A stretch of 64,000 nt of DNA from positions 1-64,000 of the forward strand of contig NZ_CABVHJ010000027.1 in the NCBI RefSeq assembly GCF_902497745.1, given 5' to 3'. The notes beneath the pieces were generated by a model. That model saw only the letters and a list, made by a program, of their open reading frames with translations. It was not told the origin of the DNA and did not search any database. Made by a program: the position numbers and the translations under genes. Positions 51,824 through 59,818 of the stretch are shown here, one piece after another (the first letter of the stretch is position 1; each line of letters begins with the position of its first letter). The stretch comes from Pseudomonas fluorescens. Lineage in GTDB: Bacteria; Pseudomonadota; Gammaproteobacteria; Pseudomonadales; Pseudomonadaceae.

Positions 51824-52602
51824 GTGCTTTACCCGATCTCAACCTGGCGCTGATTCAGACCAGTCTGGCCTGGCATGACCGTCAGGCCAATTTCGAGCAT
51901 TTCGAGGTGTTGCTGGAACAGGCGCAGGGCGCGGATCTGATCATCCTGCCGGAAATGTTCACCACCGGTTTCTCCATGGAATCGGAAACACTTGCCGAAG
52001 TCGAGAACGGCCCGACCAGCAAGTGGCTGCGGGTTCAGGCGGCGAAGCTCGATGCCGTGATCACCGGCAGTGTGATCATTCAGGCCGCCGACGGCAGCCA
52101 TCGCAATCGCCTGTTGTGGGCGCGGCCGGACGGTGAAGTGCTGCATTACGACAAGCGTCACTTGTTCCGCATGGCCGGCGAGCACAACCACTACACTCCC
52201 GGCGAACGCCAGGTGCAGTTCGAACTCAAGGGCTGGCGGATCCGTCCGCTGATTTGTTACGACCTGCGTTTCCCGGTGTGGAGTCGCGATGCGCAAGATA
52301 CGGATCTGCTGCTGTACACCGCCAATTGGCCGGGTGCGCGACGGTTGCACTGGAATCGTTTGTTGCCGGCACGAGCGATCGAAAACCTTTGCTATGTGGC
52401 GGCGGTGAATCGCGTTGGCACCGACGGTAAAGGTTTTGCGTATACCGGTGACAGTCAAGTGCTGGATTTCCAGGGTGAAACCTTGCTGGCGGCGGGGGAG
52501 GCCGATGGTGTGTTCAAGGTCGTGCTGGAAGCCGCGCCACTGGCGGCGTATCGCGAGCGCTTTCCGGCGAATCTGGATGCCGACACATTCGAGTTCACCT
52601 GA
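51811..52602 (+). CDS. Omega-amidase YafV-like (nitrilase superfamily)
   Basis: 263 residues with the catalytic triad of the carbon-nitrogen hydrolase family: Glu in LILPEMFTTGFS, Lys in YDKRHLFRM and Cys in PLICYDLRFPVW. The LNLALIQTSLAWHDRQANF start is typical of YafV/Nit2-type omega-amidases, which hydrolyse alpha-ketoglutaramate to 2-oxoglutarate. Its start lies inside the end of the aminotransferase gene, so the pair is translationally linked. Confidence 0.85.
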   Translation: MRDLSALPDLNLALIQTSLAWHDRQANFEHFEVLLEQAQGADLIILPEMFTTGFSMESETLAEVENGPTSKWLRVQAAKLDAVITGSVIIQAADGSHRNRLLWARPDGEVLHYDKRHLFRMAGEHNHYTPGERQVQFELKGWRIRPLICYDLRFPVWSRDAQDTDLLLYTANWPGARRLHWNRLLPARAIENLCYVAAVNRVGTDGKGFAYTGDSQVLDFQGETLLAAGEADGVFKVVLEAAPLAAYRERFPANLDADTFEFT

Positions 52603-52627
52603 TACTCGCAGCGCCTGTCTGGACGCC

Positions 52628-52693
52628 TTCGCGAGCAGGCTCGCTCCCACAGGGAAATGCATTCCAAATGTGGGAGCGAGCCTGCTCGCGAAG
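52628..52693. repeat. REP inverted pair
   Basis: The head-to-head pair is only about 14 bases apart (GGGAAATGCATTCCAAAT between them). Confidence 0.9.
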
Positions 52694-52725
52694 GGGCCAT
52701 AAAAGTCAGCCAAAAACCTGCAGGC

Positions 52726-52763
52726 AAAAAAAGGCCCCGGAGTTCACACTCCGGGGCCTTTTG
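52726..52763. terminator. Bidirectional terminator between the omega-amidase gene and leuA
   Basis: AAAAAGGCCCCGGAGT pairs with ACTCCGGGGCCTTTT; A- and T-runs serve both strands. Confidence 0.9.
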
Positions 52764-52778
52764 CATTTCAGCGATGGC

Positions 52779-54458
52779 TTACGCCGCTTTCGCCTCAGGC
52801 TGGCTCAGCGAGCGGTTCAGCGCGCTGAACAGGGCCTTGAAGCTGGCGGTGGTGATGTTTTCATCGATACCCACGCCGTGCACCGCACGTTCGCCGTTCA
52901 CCCGCAGCTCGATGTACGCCGCCGCTTTTGCGTTGGTGCCCGCGCCGATCGCGTGTTCGTTGTAGTCCATGATTTCCACCGGAACCGGCAGGCCGGCGAC
53001 CAGTGCTTCCAGCGCACCGTTGCCCTTGCCGCGCCAGTGCAGGTTGGTTTCGCCCTGACCTTTGCTCGCCACTTCCACTTCGACGGCGCTGTTGCCGTTT
53101 TCTTCCTGCAGACGATGGCTGACCAGCGCGTACGGGGTATTGGCTTGCAGGTATTCGCTGATCAACAGCGAGTGGATTTGCTTGGCAGTCATCTCCAGGC
53201 CGAGACGGTCGGTTTCACGCTGCACCACCTGGCTGAACTCGATCTGCATGCGACGTGGCAGGCTAATGCCGTATTCCTGCTCCAGCAAGTAAGCGATGCC
53301 GCCCTTGCCCGACTGGCTGTTGACGCGAATCACCGCCTCGTAGCTGCGGCCAATGTCGGCTGGGTCGATCGGCAAGTACGGCACTTCCCACAGTGCATCG
53401 GGTTTCTGCTGGGAGAAGCCTTTGCGGATCGCGTCCTGGTGCGAGCCGGAGAACGCGGTGTGCACCAGGTCGCCAACGTACGGGTGACGTGGGTGAACCT
53501 GGATCTGGTTGCACTCTTCGACGACTTTGCGCACGCCGTCGATGTCGGAGAAGTCCAGCTGCGGGTCGAGACCCTGGGTGTACATGTTCAGTGCGACGGT
53601 GACGAGGTCGACGTTACCGGTACGCTCGCCGTTGCCGAACAGGCAGCCTTCGACGCGATCGGCGCCAGCCATCAGGCCCAGCTCGGTAGCGGCGACGCCA
53701 GTGCCACGGTCGTTGTGGGTGTGCAGGCTGATGATCACGCTGTCACGACGGTTGATATTGCGGCCGAACCACTCGATCTGGTCGGCGTAGATGTTCGGCG
53801 TTGCGCACTCAACGGTAGCCGGCAGGTTGAGGATCATCTTGTGCTCAGGCGTCGGGTTCCACACCTCGATCACCGCATCACAGACTTCCTTGGCGAATTC
53901 CAGCTCGGTGGCGCTGAAGGTTTCCGGCGAGTATTCGAAAGTCCACTCGGTGTCCGGCTGCATTGCCGCGTATTTGACGAACAGCTTGGCCGCGTTCACG
54001 GCAATGGCCTTGATACCGTCCTTGTCCTGGTTGAAGACGATGCGACGGAAAGAAGGCGAGGTGGCGTTGTACAAGTGAACGATGGCTTTCTTCGCGCCGC
54101 GCAGGGATTCGAAGGTGCGTTCGATCAGGTCTTCACGGCCCTGGGTCAGCACCTGAATGGTGGTGTCGTCCGGGATGTGGCCTTCTTCGATCAAGGTGCG
54201 CACGAAGTCGAAGTCGGTTTGCGAAGCCGCCGGGAACGATGCTTCGATTTCCTTCACGCCGACTTGCACGAGGGTTTTCCAGAAGCGCAGCTTCTTCACC
54301 GCGTCCATCGGCTCGATCAGCGACTGGTTGCCGTCACGCAGGTCGGAGCTGCACCAGATCGGCGCGGTGTCGATGGTTTTCGACGGCCAGGTCCGATCCG
54401 GCAGGTTGATGACGGGAAACGCGCGGTATTTCGAAGACGGATCTTTGAGCATGCTCAT
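52779..54458 (-). CDS. leuA: 2-isopropylmalate synthase
   Basis: LeuA condenses acetyl-CoA with 2-oxoisovalerate, committing carbon to leucine. The 559-residue protein is the longer type 2 LeuA. Catalytic motifs are CSSDLRDGNQSLIEPM (metal Asp), SLHTHNDRGTGVA and NGERTGNVDLVTV. The C-terminal regulatory domain starts near residue 430. The ATG at 54458 has AAGGAA upstream; an ATG two codons later is the alternative. The long reading frame back to 54578 is not supported. A candidate leader peptide lies upstream at 54548-54625, so leucine-dependent attenuation is possible. Confidence 0.95.
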   Translation of the reverse strand: MSMLKDPSSKYRAFPVINLPDRTWPSKTIDTAPIWCSSDLRDGNQSLIEPMDAVKKLRFWKTLVQVGVKEIEASFPAASQTDFDFVRTLIEEGHIPDDTTIQVLTQGREDLIERTFESLRGAKKAIVHLYNATSPSFRRIVFNQDKDGIKAIAVNAAKLFVKYAAMQPDTEWTFEYSPETFSATELEFAKEVCDAVIEVWNPTPEHKMILNLPATVECATPNIYADQIEWFGRNINRRDSVIISLHTHNDRGTGVAATELGLMAGADRVEGCLFGNGERTGNVDLVTVALNMYTQGLDPQLDFSDIDGVRKVVEECNQIQVHPRHPYVGDLVHTAFSGSHQDAIRKGFSQQKPDALWEVPYLPIDPADIGRSYEAVIRVNSQSGKGGIAYLLEQEYGISLPRRMQIEFSQVVQRETDRLGLEMTAKQIHSLLISEYLQANTPYALVSHRLQEENGNSAVEVEVASKGQGETNLHWRGKGNGALEALVAGLPVPVEIMDYNEHAIGAGTNAKAAAYIELRVNGERAVHGVGIDENITTASFKALFSALNRSLSQPEAKAA

Positions 54459-54547
54459 CGGGAAATTCCTTATTGTCTGGGCCGAAAAGAGGCGGCCTGC
54501 CGGTGTTACGAATGTTCTGGGAAAAGCGTGGGACGAGGTGCCGCGAT

Positions 54548-54625
54548 TCAGCCTGGCAGTCGTGCGCTGACGAGGCACAGGCTGCGGTGCTGGCGAAGCT
54601 GAATGAGGGTGTGAGAGGTTTTCAT
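54548..54625 (-). CDS. Candidate leuA leader peptide, 25 aa
   Basis: The minus-strand frame starting at 54625 encodes a 25-residue peptide with five leucines (at 7, 10, 16, 18 and 23), ending SLCLVSARLPG. Its stop is 89 bases before the leuA start. AGGG about ten bases upstream could serve as ribosome binding site. Leader peptides rich in the end-product amino acid suggest attenuation, but no clean terminator/antiterminator pair was seen between it and leuA. The leucine richness is modest and the call tentative. Confidence 0.4.
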   Translation of the reverse strand: MKTSHTLIQLRQHRSLCLVSARLPG

Positions 54626-54812
54626 GCCTTCAACCCTAACCGCGAGGGGAGAGGATGGCAAGCAGTCGAAAAAAATTGAGAGGAATACCCGGAAAGAGAG
54701 TTTTTGCGGGATTTTATTGCGCTAGAGATCGCTGATCGTTGTGATATTTGCGCGAGGTTTGATTGGGGCGCAATTGAGGTTTATAGCAATTCAGTAACGC
54801 TCTATAGGCCGC
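54626..54812 (-). other. Upstream control region of leuA
   Basis: About 190 bases between the REP pair and the candidate leader. No gene is seen. It includes an AT-rich part (54660-54720) that is the likely promoter, but no hexamers with good spacing were found by eye. Confidence 0.4.
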
Positions 54813-54889
54813 CTTCGCGAGCAAGCTCGCTCCCACAGGGATTTGTGTTGTGAACGCAATCCAATGTGGGAGCGAGCTTGCTCGCGAAG
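54813..54889. repeat. REP inverted pair
   Basis: Head-to-head pair of the AAGCTCG subtype between leuA and the M23 gene. Confidence 0.9.
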
Positions 54890-54912
54890 GGGCCATCAGC
54901 CCATCGGCTGTC

Positions 54913-55734
54913 TTAAGGCTGAAACGCGCCAATGAAAATCGCCGGATCCACCCGCGCATCATTCAGGCTGACATTCCAGTGCATGTGCGGGCCGGTCGCC
55001 CGGCCGGTCATGCCAACCTTGCCGACCACCGCGCCACGCGCCAGTTGATCGCCAACCTTCACATCAATCTTCGACATATGGCAGAACATGCTGATAAAGC
55101 CTTGGCCATGATCGACAAACACGGTGTTGCCGTTGAAGAAGTAGTTGCCGGTGAGGATCACCTTGCCCGCCGCCGGGGTCTTGATCGGCGTGCCCGCTGG
55201 CACCGCGAAGTCGAGGCCTGCGTGGGGATTGCGTTCTTCACCATTGAAGAAACGGCGCACGCCAAACTTGCTCGACAGCGGCCCGTTGACCGGTTTGTCC
55301 AGCAGTAGATTGCTCGGCGTGTTCGGGCTGAAGCTGCGATACGCCTTGATCTGCTCGGCCAGTTCGCCCTCGATGCGCTTGAGGTTCGACTGATCCGGGT
55401 TTACTTGCTGTTTGTTCTTCAGAGTGATGCGCTGTTCCGGGTACTTCTTGTTACCCACGGTGAACGGCAAGTTGCGCCCGCCACTGCTGATCTGCTGCGC
55501 GCCCGGCTTTACGGTCAACGGCACGCCGACAATCGCCAGCCAGTTATTCTGTTCTTTCACCACCAGCACCGGTTTGCCTTGATAGGTGGCTTTCGGTGCT
55601 TGTGCGGCTGTACCCAGATCAACCACCGCGACGCCGCCCGGCACCGGTTTGTTCAGTAGCCGGGTGATGTAGCTGTCGGCGTGGGCATTGAATGTCAGAC
55701 AGAGCAGAAACAATGGAGCCAGAAAACGCGGCAT
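54913..55734 (-). CDS. Periplasmic M23-family metallopeptidase
   Basis: 273 residues with a signal peptide (FLAPLFLLCLTFNAHA). The N-terminal half is a beta-rich domain (GKPVLVVKEQNNWLAIVGVPL). The C-terminal LytM/M23 domain carries the zinc ligands: His and Asp in NPHAGLDFAVP and the HxH of GPHMHWNV, plus FCHMSKIDVKVGDQL. All zinc residues are present, so it is probably an active cell-wall endopeptidase. It shares its transcript with xseA upstream, with a 3-base gap. Confidence 0.9.
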   Translation of the reverse strand: MPRFLAPLFLLCLTFNAHADSYITRLLNKPVPGGVAVVDLGTAAQAPKATYQGKPVLVVKEQNNWLAIVGVPLTVKPGAQQISSGGRNLPFTVGNKKYPEQRITLKNKQQVNPDQSNLKRIEGELAEQIKAYRSFSPNTPSNLLLDKPVNGPLSSKFGVRRFFNGEERNPHAGLDFAVPAGTPIKTPAAGKVILTGNYFFNGNTVFVDHGQGFISMFCHMSKIDVKVGDQLARGAVVGKVGMTGRATGPHMHWNVSLNDARVDPAIFIGAFQP

Positions 55735-55737
55735 GGA

Positions 55738-57117
55738 TCAGTCCAGTAAAGAGAGGGTGACAGGCGTCAGGTGATTGTCCTCGACGCGCACTTGCAGTTC
55801 GCCTTCGCCGAGCTTGGCTTTGAGGCGTTGGCCGGTGTGGGTCTGGGCGGCGTTGCGGATTGCGTGGCCACGCTCATCGAGCAGAATGCTGTAGCCACGA
55901 CCGAGCGTTGCCAACGGGCTGACCACGTGCAGCGTCTGCATCTGGCTGTGCAGTTGCAGGCGACGGTTTTTCAGGCCTTCACGCATGGCGCGGGGCAGGC
56001 GTTCGGCGAGGCTGTCGAGGCGCTGACGCAACATTGCCAACTGCCGCCCCGGATGTTGCCCAGCGAGGCGGGTTTCCAGGCGAATCAAGCGTTCGCGGCG
56101 AGTATTGAGGTGACGTTCGAACGCCCGACGCATGCGCATATCGAGATCGTCCAGACGCTGCGCTTGCTGGCGCAGACGTTCACCAGGATGACGCAGACGA
56201 CGGGCCATGCCTTCCAGGCGCAGGCGATCACGCATCAAGCGATCACGCATGCGCATCACCAAACGGCGATGCAGGCTTTCGACTTGACGGATCAGATGAC
56301 TGGAATCGGGCGCGAGCAACTCAGCGGCAGCGGACGGCGTCGGTGCGCGCACGTCAGCGACAAAGTCACTGATCGACACATCGGTTTCATGGCCAACGGC
56401 GCTGACAATCGGCGTCACGCAGGCATCGACGGCGCGGGCCACGGCTTCTTCGTTGAAGCACCATAGGTCTTCCAGCGAACCGCCGCCACGGGCAAGGATC
56501 AACGCATCGAAACCACGGGCATCGGCCATTTTCAGCGCGCGGACGATTTGTGCGGTGGCTTCGCGGCCCTGTACGGCGGTGGGGATCAGCGTCAGTTGCA
56601 CCTGCGGCGCACGGCGGCGGAACACGCTGATGATGTCGCGAATCACCGCGCCGGTCGGCGAGCTGATGATGCCGATGCGCTGCGGATGCGCCGGCAGCGG
56701 CACTTTGCGTTCGGCGCTGAACAGGCCTTCGGCGCTGAGCTTTTCTTTCAGCGCATCGAAGGCCAGGCGCAGCGCGCCGTCACCGGCAGGCTCCACGGTG
56801 TCGAGGATCAACTGATAGTCGCCACGGCCCTCGAACAACGAGACCTTGCCGCGCACCTTCACCGCCAGACCGTCCTTGAGCGCCTGACGCACGCGCGCCG
56901 CGTTCTGCCGGAACAACGCGCAACGCACCTGCGCGCCGCTGTCCTTGAGGGTGAAATAGATGTGGCCGGACGCCGGGCGGGCGAGGTTGGAGATTTCGCC
57001 TTCGACCCAGATGTTGCTGAACACGTCTTCCAGCAACACCCGCGCGCGGCCGTTGAGCTGGCTGACGGTCAGGACTTCACGGTCCAGGCCAAGTCTTGCA
57101 AAGGGATCTTTAATCAT
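55738..57117 (-). CDS. xseA: Exodeoxyribonuclease VII large subunit
   Basis: XseA with XseB forms the single-strand exonuclease VII. The 459-residue protein has an N-terminal OB-fold (VSQLNGRARVLLEDVFSNIWVEGEISNLARP) and a catalytic core (RIGIISSPTGAVIRDI, LILARGGGSLEDLWCFNEE, SAVGHETDVSISDFVADVRAPTPSAAAEL). A long coiled-coil region rich in Arg and Leu follows (about 290-390). xseB is not adjacent. It is followed by the M23 gene, three bases on. Confidence 0.95.
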   Translation of the reverse strand: MIKDPFARLGLDREVLTVSQLNGRARVLLEDVFSNIWVEGEISNLARPASGHIYFTLKDSGAQVRCALFRQNAARVRQALKDGLAVKVRGKVSLFEGRGDYQLILDTVEPAGDGALRLAFDALKEKLSAEGLFSAERKVPLPAHPQRIGIISSPTGAVIRDIISVFRRRAPQVQLTLIPTAVQGREATAQIVRALKMADARGFDALILARGGGSLEDLWCFNEEAVARAVDACVTPIVSAVGHETDVSISDFVADVRAPTPSAAAELLAPDSSHLIRQVESLHRRLVMRMRDRLMRDRLRLEGMARRLRHPGERLRQQAQRLDDLDMRMRRAFERHLNTRRERLIRLETRLAGQHPGRQLAMLRQRLDSLAERLPRAMREGLKNRRLQLHSQMQTLHVVSPLATLGRGYSILLDERGHAIRNAAQTHTGQRLKAKLGEGELQVRVEDNHLTPVTLSLLD

Positions 57118-57172
57118 GGGGCGCAGTTTAAAGGCATTTGCTGATCAATCTCCATGAATCACCACAAATCCC

Positions 57173-57263
57173 TGTGGGAGCGAGCCTGCTCGCGAAGGCG
57201 TCTTATCCTTCGACATCTTCAGTGGCTGACAGTCCGCTTTCGCGAGCAGGCTCGCTCCCACAG
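57173..57263. repeat. REP inverted pair overlapping the end of a LysR gene
   Basis: Two REP copies flank about 45 bases. The copy at 57239-57263 is translated as part of the LysR gene's C-terminus. Confidence 0.9.
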
Positions 57264-58147
57264 GGGGGAGGGGTGAAAGTCTGTAGGAAGTGCTGGATCA
57301 ACGGGTTGGGATTCTGGCGATAGGCGAGGGCGACGGTGCTTTGGCAATCGGGATCGGCCAGCGGCAGAAAGCGTACGCCGCTCGGAGCGATGTCCTGCAT
57401 GGATTCCGGCAGCAGGGCAATGCCAAAACCGGCTTGAATCAGCTGCAATTGCGTGGTCTTGCGCGACATCACCCGCGCCGCTTTGGGGAAGAAACCCTGA
57501 CGCATGCACAGGTCGGCACATAGGTAACTCAGTCCACCGCGTTGCGGATGCGGAATGGAGATGAACGCTTCGTCCTTCAATTGCACCAGTTCGACAGCGC
57601 TGGCATTCGCCATACGATGACTGTCCGGCACCGCGAGCAGCAAACGCTCGGTAAACAACGGCACAATCTGAATCCCTTCACGCTGACGCAATACCGGCAT
57701 GCGCAGCAGGCCGATATCGAGGCGTCCTTCGGCTAACTCTTCCAGTTGCGCCTCGGAAGACAATTTGCCGATGTCCAGCGACACACCGGGGTGTTGCTGC
57801 AGATAAGCGCCGATGTCACTGAGCAAGCGTCCGCTGATCGACACGGTGCTGGAATGACTGAGGCGCAAGGTGCCGAGCTGACCATTGCCCACTTCAGTGG
57901 CCATGGCGCTGGCCTTGCTCAGCTCATTGAGCAGATTTCTTGCCCGCGGCAGAAACGCTTCGCCCGCCGCGGTCAGTCTGGGCTGGCGTCCGGTGCGTTC
58001 GAACAACGGCGTTTGCAGGCGCGTTTCCATGTCCTTGATCTGCCGGCTCAGCGCCGATTGCGCGATAAACAGCCGTTCGGCTGCCGCACTGAAGCTGCCG
58101 CAGTCGGCGATTTCGACGAAATAACGCAATTGACGAGTCGAAAGCAC
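57203..58147 (-). CDS. LysR-family regulator with REP-derived C-terminal tail
   Basis: 314 residues from a GTG start (VLSTRQLRYFVEIADCGSFSAAAERLF) preceded by AAGG; the longer reading to 58198 is not needed. The helix-turn-helix covers residues 1-60, and the effector domain about 90-295 (LRLSHSSTVSISGRLLSDIG, IGLLRMPVLRQ, GFGIALLPESM). The natural end seems to be near FLQTFTPPP; the last 20 residues (CGSEPARESGLSATEDVEG) come from the REP copy. The gene is divergent from the TauE-type permease at 58248, its probable target. Confidence 0.85.
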   Translation of the reverse strand: MLSTRQLRYFVEIADCGSFSAAAERLFIAQSALSRQIKDMETRLQTPLFERTGRQPRLTAAGEAFLPRARNLLNELSKASAMATEVGNGQLGTLRLSHSSTVSISGRLLSDIGAYLQQHPGVSLDIGKLSSEAQLEELAEGRLDIGLLRMPVLRQREGIQIVPLFTERLLLAVPDSHRMANASAVELVQLKDEAFISIPHPQRGGLSYLCADLCMRQGFFPKAARVMSRKTTQLQLIQAGFGIALLPESMQDIAPSGVRFLPLADPDCQSTVALAYRQNPNPLIQHFLQTFTPPPCGSEPARESGLSATEDVEG

Positions 58148-58247
58148 GAGTAATGCCTTTTTGAGATGAGTCGGTGGCTTTGAAGATATTAGTCGCAACC
58201 CTCGGCGCTGGCTAAAGTCATCTCAGGCTTATTAAGGAAGCAGATCG

Positions 58248-59015
58248 ATGAGCGTGGTGGGGTTATTGAGTGAGTGGTCGTGGGGCGCCAGTGGTTGGGC
58301 GGTGATCGGGCTGGGCATCGCCTTGGCTTACATCGTGTTCGGCATTGCCGGATTCGGCACGGCACTGGTGGCGGGGCCGATTTTGATTCTGTTCATGCCG
58401 TTGTCGAAAATTGTGCCGTTGCTGGTGTTGCTGGACTTTGTCGCAGCGTTCGGCAATCTGCTGCCGTCACGGCGCGATGTGGCGAAACCGGAGTTGTTGC
58501 GGCTGCTGCCATGCATGGCGGTGGGTTGCACGTTAGGGGTGATTTTTCTGCTCAACCTCAAATCCGATGTGTTGCTGTTGTTGATGGGGCTGTTTATCAG
58601 CGCTTATGCAATTTACAGCCTGTGGGTGAAAGCGCGGCCAGCGCAGTTGTCGGCGGCGTGGGCAGTGCCGATGGGGACTGTGGGTGGATTGTTCGGGGCG
58701 CTGTTTGGCAGTGGCGGCTTTCTATATGCGATTTATCTCAACAGCCGTCTGCCGAAAGAGGCCGCCAGGGCCACGCAAAGTGCGCTGATCAGTTGCAGCA
58801 CGGTGGTGCGCTTGAGCCTGTTCGCCATCGCCGGTGTGTATGCCGAGCTACCCTTGTTGATGTTGGCGCTGTGTCTGTTGCCGGCCATGGCGCTGGGGTT
58901 GTGGATCGGGCGGCGCTTGACCATGAAATTGTCGCGCGAGGCGTTTGTGCGATTGGTGACGTGGCTGGTGCTGGCGAGCGGGCTTGCGTTGATCGGGCGC
59001 TACCTCAGCACTTGA
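58248..59015 (+). CDS. TauE/SafE-family permease
   Basis: 255 residues with about eight membrane helices (VIGLGIALAYIVFGIAGFGTALVAGPILILF at the N-terminus and the second-half repeat MGTVGGLFGALFGSGGFLYAIYL). The GFGTALVxxP and GxxFGSGG motifs are typical of the TauE/SafE (DUF81) sulfite/organosulfonate exporter family. The substrate is unknown. It is divergent from the LysR gene, with 100 bases between them, so it is probably controlled by that regulator. An AAGGAAGC ribosome binding site precedes the ATG. Confidence 0.85.
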   Translation: MSVVGLLSEWSWGASGWAVIGLGIALAYIVFGIAGFGTALVAGPILILFMPLSKIVPLLVLLDFVAAFGNLLPSRRDVAKPELLRLLPCMAVGCTLGVIFLLNLKSDVLLLLMGLFISAYAIYSLWVKARPAQLSAAWAVPMGTVGGLFGALFGSGGFLYAIYLNSRLPKEAARATQSALISCSTVVRLSLFAIAGVYAELPLLMLALCLLPAMALGLWIGRRLTMKLSREAFVRLVTWLVLASGLALIGRYLST

Positions 59016-59057
59016 CCGGATTTTGTCAGGGATTAAGCTGCCGGCCTTTAGGGCCTC

Positions 59058-59125
59058 TTCGCGAGCAGGCTCGCTCCCACTGTGGGAAATGCATTCCATT
59101 GTGGGAGCGAGCTTGCTCGCGAAGG
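59058..59125. repeat. REP inverted pair
   Basis: The pair is 14 bases apart, with GGGAAATGCATTCCATT between the copies, almost the same spacer as at 52628-52693. Confidence 0.9.
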
Positions 59126-59153
59126 CGTCAGAAGCCACACCGCAGGACTTTCC

Positions 59154-59702
59154 ATGAATTCGCAAAGCATCATCGTCCCGAAAATCTCCACCCTGCCGGT
59201 CCACGAACCCCGGGCCCGGGCGATCGTGCGCTGGCTGGTGCGCAAGAACATCATCAAAGAAGAGCTGACAACTTGTGGTCGCACTGGTAATCGCATGGCT
59301 TACGCGATTGCCGATGGCGCCCGTGCCGTCGTGCTGCACCCGCAGGCGTTGCCGTTCGGTGAGCCGATCAATGGCCTGGAAATCGTCACCAAACGCTGCA
59401 TCTACACCCCGGCCAAGGGCTTTCTGGAAGAAGCCGGTTGCGCCGAATGCCGCCGTGAAGTCGGCGAAGCGCTGTTCGAAAGCCTCGAAGACTGGTTCCC
59501 GGGCCGCACTGACAACTTCACCTGCCCGGAATGCGGGCATGAAGATGACATCAACGGCTTCCTTTACCTGCAGGAGTGCGCGTTCTCCAACCTCGGCTTC
59601 ATCTTCAACAACTGGCTGGAGGCGGGCTTCAAGCAGAGCTTTATCGATGAGTTCGCCGATTGGCTCGATCAACCTGTCTCGTGGGTCAAGGTGGAGCTGT
59701 AA
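59154..59702 (+). CDS. Zinc-ribbon-like conserved protein
   Basis: 182 residues. Two CxxC pairs are present: CAECRREVGEALFESLEDW (middle) and CPECGHEDDINGFLYLQECAFSNLGF (towards the end), probably one metal site. The N-terminus STLPVHEPRARAIVRWLVRKNII is helical. The ATG at 59154 has CAGGA upstream; the frame is open through the REP to 59082 but that part is REP-derived. Pseudomonas homologues are often labelled as sugar ABC transporter ATPase, for which I see no P-loop or signature motif, so that label looks wrong. The function is unknown. Confidence 0.72.
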   Translation: MNSQSIIVPKISTLPVHEPRARAIVRWLVRKNIIKEELTTCGRTGNRMAYAIADGARAVVLHPQALPFGEPINGLEIVTKRCIYTPAKGFLEEAGCAECRREVGEALFESLEDWFPGRTDNFTCPECGHEDDINGFLYLQECAFSNLGFIFNNWLEAGFKQSFIDEFADWLDQPVSWVKVEL

Positions 59703-59753
59703 CGGCGGGGATTCCCGTACATCAGCAACATTGATATTAAGCTGAGTTTTACA

Positions 59754-59782
59754 TTGAACAGCAGGGGGTGTCTGACTATAAT
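59754..59782 (+). promoter_or_regulatory. guaB promoter
   Basis: TTGAAC (59754-59759), a 17-base spacer and a perfect TATAAT (59777-59782), 36 bases before the guaB start. Confidence 0.85.
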
Positions 59783-59818
59783 GGCGCGCTTCCATTTTCC
59801 CGCTCGGGAGCCCCCGCG

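Noticed and set aside
52779..54578. Longer leuA reading starting at 54578
   Set aside because: The 40 extra residues have no family match, and the AAGGAA site sits before 54458.
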